Below are positions 11,387 to 21,310 of a stretch of DNA of 64,000 nt, piece by piece. Each line of letters opens with the position of its first letter. Position 1 is the first letter of the stretch. The notes under the pieces were generated by a model. That model had not been told where the DNA came from, made no database searches, and saw only the letters and a list, made by a program, of their open reading frames with translations. This stretch comes from Angiostrongylus vasorum (Eukaryota > Nematoda > Chromadorea > Rhabditida > Metastrongylidae). The position numbers and the translations under genes were made by a program. Location: assembly GCA_018806985.1 (NCBI GenBank), contig JADANN010000162.1, positions 1,943,501-2,007,500 on the forward strand. Direction: 5' to 3'.

Positions 11387-11985
11387 GTGGGACGCGTAGG
11401 CTTTGTTTTTCACTCGTCCATTGTCCATCTCGTTGAATCGCACGAGATCGTTTCCCGTCGCATGGCCGCCCTCCGTCTTCAACTGACACGTCATGGGAAG
11501 ATCACAGTCATCAGTTGCTACTTACCGACCGACGCAGCTGATGAGTGCGAATTAGATGCGCTCTATTATCAGTTCGAGGAAGTTATCCGCAATGAGAAAG
11601 CATATCATAAATTTGTTGTCGGAGACTTCAACGCCAGAATAGGAAAGACCAACGAGAGGAAATACCGGATCGGAAATTTTCGGATTAGGAGAAGGAAATG
11701 AGAATGGGAACCGTCTCGCAGGACTCCTCTCCGCAGCACGTCTCTTCCATGAGAACTCGTTTTCTAGAAGAAAGAAAGCCGCCGCTGGACATTGGAGTCT
11801 CCTAACGGCACGTCTCATGCGGAGATCGAGCATATTCTGAAAAACAGAATATGGTGTCTACTTGATACACTGGTAGTCCCGTCATTCTGTACTGGTGCCG
11901 ATCACCGCCTTCTTCGCACGAACATTCGGTTCAGCCGTAAGGTAGAAAAGAATTCATGCCATCGACCACGAAGAAAATGTCAAGC
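11387..11985 (+). pseudogene. RTE-A endonuclease domain (broken)
   Basis: Endonuclease/exonuclease/phosphatase fold. Visible motifs: VVGDFNARIGK (about 11617), with the Asp and Asn of the metal/active-site pocket, and GADHRLLRTNIRFS (about 11893), with the catalytic Asp-His pair. The readable frame breaks near 11700 and resumes at 11790 in another frame (SPNGTSHAEI). In the living element this enzyme nicks the target DNA to prime reverse transcription. Confidence 0.8.
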
Positions 11986-12469
11986 TGTATACGACGAGAA
12001 CATTCCAAGCAAGATCCTATTCAAACTTGAGTGGCAGTCTAAATAAGACCCGACAGAAGACTACGAGCTGCTTGTTAAAGGACTGAAAACTGCGCCGAAT
12101 TCGCCTCAGTTCCTCAAGCAAGAATATCGGACGGCATCTTCATTATTACTACGGAGTTGCTCAAGGAAAAAGACGAAAAGTGAAGCGTGATTCTACTGCA
12201 ACAAATTTAACACCGCTAGTAATAAATGCTAGCTACAGAAGAGCTTTGGAAAAAAGACTACATTGGAACAGACAGAAGAAACCACTGGAATCAGCAGAGA
12301 AAACAAGCAGTCTGAAGAAATACCGTCACGACTTGCGCGATCACAGTGTTTCGCTGTCAGGCCTGATAAACGTAGCTGGGTTCACCAAAACTTCCCATCA
12401 TGGTACGAAATTAATAACGGAAACATTTTACACCAACCTTTTTCGTTCCACAATCCCCGTTCCAGACCA

Positions 12470-14055
12470 TTAAATCTCCAGTGGAGAAAGAACACCTGGA
12501 ATTCTTCCGTCCGACGTTAGAGTTGCAATAGAAAGCGTGAAAAGAGGCACGGCTCCTGGACCCGATGATATAACCGCCGAATTCCTTAGGGTTGGAAGCC
12601 GCAATTACACGTACTTTGCGAAAGCCGTATGACAGTTTATATTCAAAAGGAAAAAATCCCCCGATCAGTGGAGGACGTCACGCACTGTCATCAAACAAAA
12701 GAAAGATGACAGAAGGGAACCTCCTAACTTCGATATACTTGTTGAGTGCACTCCACAAACACTGGATGAAGAATATCTTGTCTGTCGTGTATACAAAGGC
12801 ATTGGATGACGAGCAACCAGTTGAGAAAGCAGGATTTCGACAGGAATTTTGTTGCATGGACCACATCCATACTGTGTCCAGGGTCATAGAAGTTTGTCAG
12901 GGAATCCCACCTACCTCTTGTCCTAACCTTTGTCGACTATGAAAAAGCGTTTTACAGTGTCGAAACGATTGCAATCCTATCAGTGCTCGTCGACCAAAGA
13001 GTGGACCCGTCCCTACATAAGAACTCTGTCCGACTAATATCGGAACTGCACTACGAAAACACAGCTTTTCCATCAACCTCTAACCATACCCATAGGAAAA
13101 GAGGTTCGACGAGGCGACACCATACCGCCAAAGCTGTTTAGTGCCACACCACAGTAGATAATGAAAAACACTCGATTGGGATGAAAAAGGTATACGTATT
13201 GATGGAAATTTTCTATCAAACCTTCATTTCGCCGGCGACCTCGTCATCTTCTCAGGGAGCACCGGCGAAGCAGAGACGATGATTAGTGGGTTCAACGAAA
13301 CGGGAGAAATGGTCAGACTACGCATAAGTTGTAGGAAGACTCATTTCATGAAAAAACCCATGGTGCGAAGACGAAAAAATTGAACTGGATAGCTCTCTAA
13401 TTGTAGAGACCATCTCGTACCTATACCTTGGTTAATCAATGATAATAGAAAAGAACATGGAGGAGGAGTTAGATAGAAGAAGGTGAGCAGATTGGGCCGC
13501 ATTCAGTTTTCTCGGAGAAGCCATCGACCAACTTAACAACCCGCAAATCCACGCTCACCTTTTCGATTCCGCAATCTTCCAAGTGCTGTGTTACGCTGCA
13601 GAGCAGTGGGATAATACTTCAACGAAGTCAAAGGTACTGTGCGCTACTCGCAGGCTGCTTGAACTATTACTTCTGAAGTATAATTGGCACACACAATATC
13701 TAGCCAAAATGTGAAACTCTGATATTCGAAGTCTCTCCCGTCTTCCGGATCTATGAGATTTTACATCGATAGATAAACACAAATGGGCCGGTTACAAAAT
13801 GAGAAAAACGGACTACAGATGGCTAAAAAGAATTGCACAATGGACTCCAGAGAATGCAAGCATCTTCTAGGACGGCCAACTATACTTTGGGCGGACGTAT
13901 TTGTAACAAAACTTAATCAGCTGTACTCGCAAGTGCAGTTATTGCACGGTTCACGGTATGACCCGCCGCCATTCTGGAATGGAACCATCACCATGGATGA
14001 CGATTGCGACAGAAGAAACGAACGGGAAATATGCTGGAGTCCGCACAACTCGTGA
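12470..14055 (+). pseudogene. RTE-A reverse transcriptase (broken)
   Basis: RT motifs read in shifting frames: APGPDDITAEF (about 12558), MDHIHTVSRVIEVC (about 12856), FVDYEKAF (about 12930) with motif A Asp kept, QLFHQPLTIPIGK-like text near 13065, and FAGDLVIFS (about 13226), where the catalytic FADD has become FAGD. The C-terminal part includes WADVF and a final CWSPH before the stop. The lost Asp and the frameshifts mean no active RT. Confidence 0.8.
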
Positions 14056-14196
14056 AGAGGGGCCGTCCAAGTTCCCAAGTTATTTCCAAAAATGACCTCT
14101 TGTAACTCTTGGCATTTATAAGAAATTCAGTGTTTTCTTGATGAGCAGACACGTTGAGGTTATTACTACATAGAAAAACACAATACAATACAACAG

Positions 14197-14234
14197 TAGC
14201 TGACGTTTCTGCAGTATCGCCTTCTTCAGAGCCT
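14197..14234 (-). ncRNA. Hammerhead-like motif, PLE copy 1 left end
   Basis: Minus strand: AGGCT, CTGAAGA, A, stem II GGCGATACTGCA (partly paired), GAAA, CGTC, AGCT. Core boxes and GTC cleavage triplet intact; stem I GCT/AGC can pair. Confidence 0.55.
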
Positions 14235-14559
14235 GGAAAGGTATACTGGTATACAATTTACTAGGCGAAACGCTTCAGTAACACTTACAAAAAGACGAAA
14301 AACTCCATGGTAACTACATGATCAACAGCTTCTCGAAAAAAGTCCCCCTTTTACGTGACTTCCAATGAGGAAGATTAGAACAGCTGATTATACTCGCATT
14401 AGGTTGATGACTGCACCATCCCACATCAGAGAATGACATGAACATACGGGGTCAGGTGGCGTATGACCTCTGGGCATTCATCCCTGCTATTCATTGTTTC
14501 ACTGTAGGGTTTTTTGGCATTTATCCAAAAAGCCTCAAGAAGTTTTCGCGCTTGTGTTT

Positions 14560-15430
14560 TTAGTCTCCTGTGCTAGGATATTAACTTTTACTTCAAAATC
14601 GTCTCCGCTGTGCTTTTGTACCTTATGCGTGCCTAGTGGGGTACATTGTCTTGTTTTTCGTTTGCCATCTAGGTGTTCTTTTATAAGGATACACAAAGGT
14701 CTGCCCGTTTCGCCAATATATTCATCTCCGCAATTATTACAAGAGATCAGGTATATCGTACCTGAACTTATGCAATCACCGTCCCTGCCGCAAAGGCAAA
14801 TTACGCAATTTCTTTCACATAGACGGTCATACAGGCAGTTACGAACTAACTGACGATGTAGAGTAGCCGGTGGTATTTCAACTATCGCTACCGATTACTC
14901 TAGACCCGCCCTTCTTAAGCATCGTTTAATAGCTACGCTTACTTCATCGCTAATAAAAGGGCAACATAAACGGGACTTTCTTTTGACCAAGTGTTTCGCT
15001 TGGGCGCGTCGCTCTTTTCATTGGAGATGGCTACTTGCCGAGCCAACTCGCGCAATTCTTCCTTTAGTTCCCTGTTTGTGCGCACAGAGGTGGTTGTTCG
15101 AAACATGTTTCTCACAAGCGCCCTCTTTGTGGGTGAAGGGTGGGAAGAAAGGAAATGAACGAGGATGTTCTTGTTACTTGGCTTTCTGTACCACTTCGTC
15201 ATGTAACCGCTACATGATATTTGAACGTTTAAAAACGGAAGCCAGTTTTTTTCTCGGTTTCTCCCGGGTGAACTTAATGTACTCAGACTGCTCGTTGAAT
15301 AACTCTAAGCATTTGTCCACCTCTTCCTGCGTAGAGAAGATGACAAAACAATCATCTATGTACCTGCAGTAGAGTAGTGCCCGGACATCGAGAACGAGGG
15401 CTTCTATTTTAGACATAGACGCAATGGCAA
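14560..15430 (-). pseudogene. PLE copy 1 RT C-terminus plus GIY-YIG endonuclease (broken)
   Basis: Reading leftward from 15430: LAPTLAI (motif B region), CRYIDDCFVIF (motif C YIDD), EYIKFTREKP, then KWYRKPSNKNILVHFLSSHP (about 15195) and RALVRNMF. It ends in the nuclease domain IYLISCNNCGDEYIGETGRP (about 14745 down to 14690) with GIY-like, YIGET and an Arg/Glu-His region. Frames change at about 15210 and 14930 and there are in-frame stops. Known PLEs use this nuclease to prime reverse transcription at the target. Confidence 0.75.
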
Positions 15431-15467
15431 GGGTTGGTGCCTAAATTACATATTAGTGTACCCTTCC

Positions 15468-15505
15468 AGGCTCTGAAGAAGGCGGTACTGCCGAAACGTC
15501 AGCCT
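15468..15505 (+). ncRNA. Hammerhead-like motif, PLE copy 1 right end
   Basis: Plus strand: AGGCT, CTGAAGA, A, stem II region GGCGGTACTGCC, GAAA, CGTC, AGCCT. Stem I pairs perfectly (AGGCT with AGCCT, 5 bp). Stem III would be only the palindrome ACGT, as in the dimeric minimal hammerheads reported for PLEs. All core boxes are present apart from one extra A after CTGAAGA. Confidence 0.65.
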
Positions 15506-15609
15506 CCGTTGTGTTGTATACGTCAGATTTGTAAGGAAGTAAAGCTGTGCTGAATAACCTCCCGATTGCTGTAAAATAGAGAACAACAGTTGAAGTGTTT
15601 GCACTGTGA

Positions 15610-16360
15610 GTTTGGCTTTAACATAAAAGGAAACTTTATCGTTTCCTGAGTACTCCTTTGGTAATTTTGTTAAGAGGAAAGAATCCTAGGCGCTTTTTTA
15701 CCAGAAGCGATTTCTTGGATTGAGGAGGGGGTTGTGAAGGAGGAAAGATTGGTAAAGAACTTTTCCGTGGTCAATTTTATAAAACGGCAGGATGTGGTGA
15801 TGGTCCCATCTTCGTTGGTCAGGGCGGACAGTGGAACATTATAGTCGCAGAGATTCCAACGGCACTTCTTCAGGTTGAATCGTTTTTGAGCTGCTTCTAA
15901 TAACTTTTATCCCTGTACATGTGTAAAACCTCCTACATATACCTTCTACAGATGGAACTTATTATGACCCCCTATCAATTGAGTTGCGGTAAAATCAAGC
16001 TTCCGTGTCCTTCCGTTTTCGAACAAATCTTCGTGGTAATAGAAATGCGGTCCGAACTTCTTGTTTGAGGGACTTGGCGAGTTTGACATAAATTTTAAGT
16101 CCTTCGACAAGCAACATGTAGTCCTCGGTCGGATCATCATTTATCTCTCTGTCACATGAGAAGAGGATTTCATTGAGAATATCCTCATTATGCAACACTC
16201 GTTTCGTTTTTTCTTGGATAATGACAGAAGTTCTTTTTCAGCCCACGGCTGAATCGAAACTTCGTCCTGAGAAGGCGGTGATCAGATCCATTGCAGAACC
16301 CAGATACCACTGAGCTGTCAAATAGGCACCATTTTCTGTTAGTGAGAATATTTTCGAAAG
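15610..16360 (-). pseudogene. RTE-A fragment in left palindrome arm
   Basis: Minus-strand reading gives ILTNRKWCLFDSSVVSGF, GSDHRLLRTKFRFS, DPTEDYMLLVEGLKIYV and, after a frame change, a VPLSALTNEDGT linker stretch. This corresponds to the C-terminal third of the RTE endonuclease and the start of the linker. It begins immediately after the SINE2 tail, with no RTE 5' end and no RT motifs. Confidence 0.8.
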
Positions 16361-16613
16361 CAACCACAACGATGCTGACATATTTCCAAAACTCCGGGCC
16401 GCAGATGTCTGCGGCGGAGAACAACGCCGTATTACCCCCTTCTGGGGGCTAACGCTTTCACCACCACACCATGCGGGACCTTCGTTTCGCCTCTCTCTCA
16501 GCTAGTTTTCTATCGATGAGTGCTATCAGCAATCAATCGTCAATGGGATTGATCTGGGGAGCCCACATCGGCATTGAAGCCAGTTAAGCCGAGGCTATAG
16601 TTGAAATCACAAT
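16361..16613 (-). repeat. SINE2 copy in left palindrome arm
   Basis: Full SINE2 order in inverse orientation: ATGCTGACATATTTCC, GCCGCAGATGTCTGCGGC hairpin, CACCATGCGGGACC, the TTCGTTTCGCC(T)CTCTCTC block and the complement of the GTGATTTCAACTATAGCCTC head. Confidence 0.75.
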
Positions 16614-16961
16614 GTTTACTTTCTATTCTTCATGTACAATGAACTTTCAATGAGTACGGATAATGATGACCTTAGAAAAGAGATCAACAGGAGATAAGGA
16701 GCAGCGCGGCAAGCAATCGAACGACTGATAGTCCCTGAAGATGAGCCAGCCCCCGTTATCGTCTTTCGAATCTTCGGAGAATATACCGTTTTCCAAACTT
16801 GGCAGATTGCAACACGAAAAGTTTCCATCTCTCGACCAATCATAAGAAGAAAACAGAAGACGACCAGTGGACGAGAAGAATATCAATGAATAGAAGAATT
16901 AAATTTTCGAGAAAACGAAGGCAACGAACGCCCTATTACTCTTTCCGGAGTCTGACCCGTG
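16614..16961 (-). other. Palindrome spacer with an open minus-strand frame
   Basis: This unique 348 bp between the arms has no similarity to RTE or SINE2. On the minus strand, 16886-16647 is open for 79 codons and reads protein-like (LENGIFSEDSKDDNGGW, then FRDYQSFDCLPRCSLSPVDL). A 75-codon frame is also open in another register. It might be an exon remnant captured by the duplication; no domain recognised and no good splice sites. Confidence 0.3.
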
Positions 16962-17215
16962 ATTGTGATTTCAACTATAGCCTCAGCTTAACTGGCTTCA
17001 ATGCCGATGTGGGCTCCCCAGATCAGTCCCATTGACGATTGATTGCTGATAGCACTCATCGATAGAAAACTAGCTGAGAGAGAGGCGAAACGAAGGACCC
17101 GCATGGTGTGGTGGTGAAAGCGTTAGCCCCCAGAAGGGGTAATACGGCGTTGTTCTCCGCCGCAGACATCTGCGGCCCGGAGTTTTGGAAATATGTCAGC
17201 ATCGTTGTGGTTGCT
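16962..17215 (+). repeat. SINE2 copy in right palindrome arm
   Basis: Mirror of the left-arm copy: ATTGTGATTTCAACTATAGC head, GGGCTCCCCAGATCA, GAGAGAGGCGAAACGAAGGA, CCGCAGACATCTGCGGC hairpin, then GTCAGCATCGTTGTGGTT, where it passes into RTE sequence. Confidence 0.75.
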
Positions 17216-17960
17216 TTCGAAAATATTCTCACTAACAGAAAATGGTGCCTATTTGACAGCTCAGTGGTATCTGGGTTCTGCAATGGATCTGATCACCGCC
17301 TCTCAGGACGAAGTTTCGATTCAGCCGTAGGCTGAAAAAGAACTTCTGTCATTATCCAAGAAAAACGAAACGAGTGTTGCATAATGAGGATATTCTCAAT
17401 GAAATCCTCTTCTCATGTGACAGAGAGATAAATGATGATCCGACCGAGGACTACATGTTGCTTGTCGAAGGACTTAAAATTTATGTCAAACTCGCCAAGT
17501 CCCTCAAACAAGAAGTTCGGACCGCATTTCTATTACCACGAAGATTTGTTCGAAAACGGAAGGACACGGAAGCTTGATTTTACCGCAACTCAATTGATAG
17601 GGGTCATAATAAGTTCCATCTGTAGAAGGTATATGTAGGAGGTTTTACACATGTACAGGGATAAAAAGTTATTAGAAGCAGCTCAAAAAACGATTCAACC
17701 TGAAGAAGTGCCGTTGGAATCTCTGCGACTATAATGTTCCACTGTCCGCCCTGACCAACGAAGATGGGACCATCACCACATCCTGCCGTTTTTATAAAAT
17801 TGACCACGGAAAAGTTCTTTACCAATCTTTCCTCCTTCACAACCCTCCTCAATCCAAGAAATCGCTTCTGGTAAAAAAAGCGCCTAGGATTCTTTCCTCT
17901 TAACAGAATTACCAAAGGAGTACTCAGGAAACGATAAAGTTTCCTTTTATGTTAAAGCCA
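17216..17960 (+). pseudogene. RTE-A fragment in right palindrome arm
   Basis: Same content as the left arm on the plus strand: ILTNRKWCLFDSSVVSGF, GSDHRL, then a single-base loss (near 17297) and DPTEDYMLLVEGLKIYV. The outer end reads into sequence corresponding to the linker just before the RT. Confidence 0.8.
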
Positions 17961-17981
17961 AACTCACAGTGCAAAACACTT

Positions 17982-20029
17982 TGCCATTAATAATCGTTTA
18001 TAAGATTGTCATGAACTTGCTTATGGTAACGACATCCATCTCTGTCAACACGAACACCTTTTGTTCTTTTCTTAAACGATTCTATTTACAGAAAGCTTCC
18101 TGCTAAGAAAAAAGTGCAGTGCTAGCTTGACCATTCTTTATTTTGAATAGCTGCCATGCAAGTATACAGCACTCAAATGGCGCAAGTCGGTCACAAATCG
18201 ACTCTCTCTTAGTAACAGCATGGAGTCAATACGTTTTCAAGAGTCGGCCAAATTCAGACGTTGAAATTTTGTTTCATAGCAAGTCTGTAGTAAAGAAACA
18301 ACTACCCTATATCTAACATATAATCCACATGAGAGGAAATTCTAGGGCCCCTCCCCTGTTCCACACACGACGAAAAAAGGCTCCCTAGGCTAGATCCGGC
18401 TCGTTGTTACGGCGCGTCGAATGTTCCCAACTGGTGGATGATGATTAAACGATGACCCACCTAATGGTCCTGAGCTTTAGGTGATGGTCTTGTAAGTTTA
18501 ATCCTTGTTCCTGTCTCCCTCTTTCTTTGCTTGGGTAGAGTGACTTAAACATACCGCATACAAACAGCAACTTCTTAGCTTATTCGCCACAGCGAATTTC
18601 ATGTGTGCGAATTGTACTGCGCTTCCTGCATTTCGAGACATTCATTGCCTGAAATGAGACGAACAGTACGTGGGAAGCATTCGAGTTTTTTCTTCAATGA
18701 AGAATTGTTTCTTTGTATTTGGAATGCTAGTGCACTCTTGGCGCAATCTAGTGGCAAACTACCAACGAATGTACCCATGTCAATCATATCCCGATAGGAT
18801 TCACGTTGGCTGCTTTACGAGAAGAATATAGTGATTCTAGTGCCGATCATGAGAGAGTTATTGGGCAATTGTGGTACATAAAAGTGGATGAATGGGAACC
18901 GTTGTTGGTCTCTCATACTGCCACCCAGAGACCAGTGAATTTAGTGGTGATGTAGATGATATGTATCCAGCGTTTAAGAACAAATAGCAGAGGCTTAATG
19001 TATATGAAGAATCGGTTCTGACAATAGGATCGTTTTGTAGTAATAGTGGGTGAGAATCACTGACTAACAGTGACAAATAGCGCTGGGCCAAAATCAACCT
19101 CAACGACGAACAGTTGAATCTCTCGCAACGATTCAACTGACGACGACAATGTCGCTTCACTCAACTCACCATTATCCTCATCCCAAGTGATCGGCATAAA
19201 GCAAACAGAAGGAGCAAGAACGTAAACGAAAACAAAGCGAAAAGTTATTTTTATTATTGTTATCACGCTAACTGTTTTTATATGACTATGTTGTCATTTT
19301 CACCAATTACTTGCTTCCTTCCACTTTCCTTCTCGAATGAACGCATTACAGTGCTCTCCTACGCGTTCCGTCGGGACCTTACGAAATCACCTAGCACTTT
19401 GCTGTTTTCGTTGTGGCAACCATAACTTCTAGCTGAGGTGAATCTGATTTCTCGCTTTTTCAACCTGTTATCCACCGATCTCGCTAGTCTGCATTTGCAC
19501 ACTTCTGTCTTTCTGTTATTCTACAATGGTATCCACAATATCGCGGTCCCTTTCAAACACCGATCCCAAAATCTATAGTAATCTTTAGTAATATCACAGC
19601 AGCGATAGTAGATACCTTAAAAAAAGCGGCGAAGAACTAAGGAAGCAAGAACGTTTGGAAAGAAAGAGATTCCTATCTAAAAGCTTTGTACATGTTTCTG
19701 CGAAAAAAAGTCGATACCGAATCTTGCTCACATAACTTGTTCCAGTTATTACTGTCGGAGATCTCACTAAGTTCTGCATCGTTCAAAATATAAAGTGGCA
19801 CTTGCCTGTAGAACCGTAACCTCATCACGAGATGTTGTTGTCGATGACATTACCATGCACTTGGTCGTTAGCATTCACTCTGACTCGGAAAAGAACCTAT
19901 CATTTCGTCTGGACGGTAATTTCTCCATGCGTCTATTATCTAAGTGCAAACAAAATAAACTTTATCAGCTAATCGTTAACATGTGCATCTGATGCGGGAG
20001 AATAAGGTTTATCCTTTGTTGGAAGAATT
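17982..20029. other. Unassigned DNA
   Basis: Short open frames occur on both strands (18599-18797, 18858-19266). None shows a recognisable domain. No member of the repeat families was identified. Confidence 0.4.
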
Positions 20030-20240
20030 AAAAAGGTAAAGCCTCTGGCGTTGATCAACCTCTGAGGGATGCGCCGTGCATTCGACTTCATCAAGCATCG
20101 TTAGAGGTGACCGAATCCATATCTGGCCTATAAAATGGCTCGTGGTGGCCAACGATGCATTAAATCAGTAGTGCTATCTTCCCATACAGGTCCAGTATCA
20201 AACTGTCAACCTCAGAGACCTGGAGAATACCACATGTCTA
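20030..20240 (-). repeat. SINE1, lacking the tRNA head
   Basis: Inverted copy: the 3' block GTTGATCAACCTCTGAGGGA, CATTCGACTTCATCAAGCAT, then GTGGCCAACGATGCAT. The tRNA-like head that should follow to the right is absent or very degraded. Confidence 0.7.
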
Positions 20241-21032
20241 CTTCAAGGCAATTCTAGGCACAGTGTGCGCTAAACACAACCCACGTTCTGTGTTAAGCTG
20301 AAGGAAATGGCCCGCGACGAAGTATCGTACATTTTTCCAAACATGAAAGCAGAAACGTCATCACCAAAATTAAAGAAAAACCAGTGAGAATGAATACAGG
20401 ATTGGAAAAAGATAAAATTGTAGACGAAAATAAGTGTAGAAACGGTTTCGTTGTCAATGGCCAGCCTTTAACATGCAAATTCATAGCGTAAATAACAGAA
20501 GTAAATATACAATAGAGGCATTACGGTGTCGAATATGAAAGGTGAGCAGAAACAGACAGGAGTAAAGAAAGAAGTGGAGACCGAAATGAGAATGAAAACC
20601 TTCTTGCTAGACTCCCTGTCCCAATCGCACCTCTTGCGTGGCAATTCATTCTTTTGACTAGAAAAGTTTTTGCTTGATACGGAAATTTTCCAGTTCTACA
20701 ATATACATGGGGATCGATCCCGTCATCAAAACCGGAAGAGTTTCTTTGACACAATCCTTGTGCAAAGTTTTTTTGAACTGGGTTCGACCATCATTCTATT
20801 ATTCTATTCAACCAAAATCTGAAAAAGAATTGGCATCCTGTAAAAGCGCGAATATAAACTGCGTGTGGAAATGATTTGAATGGAATTTTCGCACTACATT
20901 GTAGGCTAATGGGAAGAAATGGAAATGAGAAGGAAGAAAACCGAGCGAAATTAGTGCAGCATAGCTCGTGCAGTTGCGGATAAGTGATTTTTTTCAGATA
21001 AAATTTAAGAACTTTAACAGCATAAAAAATAG
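20241..21032. other. Unassigned DNA
   Basis: Nothing recognised between two inverted SINE1 copies. Confidence 0.4.
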
Positions 21033-21310
21033 ATGATGAAGGATAAAGCTTCCGGCGTTGATCAATCCCTGAGGGATGCGCCGTGCATTCGACTTCATTA
21101 ACAATTGTTAGAAGTGATTGAATGCATATCTGGCTTTTACATTCACAGTGGCCTACTGATGTGTCGAGCAAGTGCTATTGCTCCTCCAGACAAGTCTGGT
21201 AACAATTTGCCGATACCGGATGAATGGAAGACTTGATGGGCTTGGGGCGCAGGGGATCGATCCCATGTGTATTGTAGGGCGCCTGCGACCACTGCGCTAT
21301 CCGCTCCTCT
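21033..21310 (-). repeat. SINE1, near full length
   Basis: The inverted copy preserves every block: GCGTTGATCAATCCCTGAGG, the ATTCGACTTCATTA block, GTCTGGTAACAATTTGCCGA, GGGGATCGATCCCATG (B-box side) and CCACTGCGCTATCC (complement of the A-box). Confidence 0.85.

Larger units (their letters stand above)
11345..14095 (+). mobile_element. RTE-type non-LTR retrotransposon (RTE-A), 5'-truncated
   Basis: Order matches an RTE element: apurinic-type endonuclease, linker, reverse transcriptase, C-terminal domain, then a short 3' end. The first ~100 residues of the endonuclease and the 5' UTR are missing, the usual result of incomplete reverse transcription. The 3' end GTCCGCACAACTCGTGA...GGCCGTCCAAG...CCAAGT is shared with the copy ending at 33205 and with the non-autonomous elements at 51935 and 55740. 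Many stops and frameshifts show it is long dead. Confidence 0.85.
14151..15563 (-). mobile_element. Penelope-like element, copy 1 (5'-truncated)
   Basis: Bounded by ACGTTGAGGTTATTA (14151) and GAATAACCTCC (15551), the family's inverted termini. Just inside each end is a hammerhead-like motif: minus strand at 14197-14234, plus strand at 15468-15505, so both face outward. The body encodes, on the minus strand, the end of the reverse transcriptase, a linker and a GIY-YIG endonuclease. The RT is cut off before motif B, where the sequence passes directly into the right-hand hammerhead segment. Confidence 0.8.
15593..17981. repeat. 2.4 kb near-perfect palindrome (1.02 kb arms, 348 bp spacer)
   Basis: The left arm (15593-16613) and right arm (16962-17981) are reverse complements with only a few substitutions and single-base gaps by eye, for example a missing T near 17297 and A/G changes near 17005. 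Each arm joins a SINE2 copy (inner end) to a fragment of the RTE-A endonuclease-RT linker (outer end), so two identical chimeric segments lie head to head. No terminal motif or target duplication was found. It could be a foldback element, a recent inverted duplication, a source of hairpin RNA, or an assembly artefact. Confidence 0.9.
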
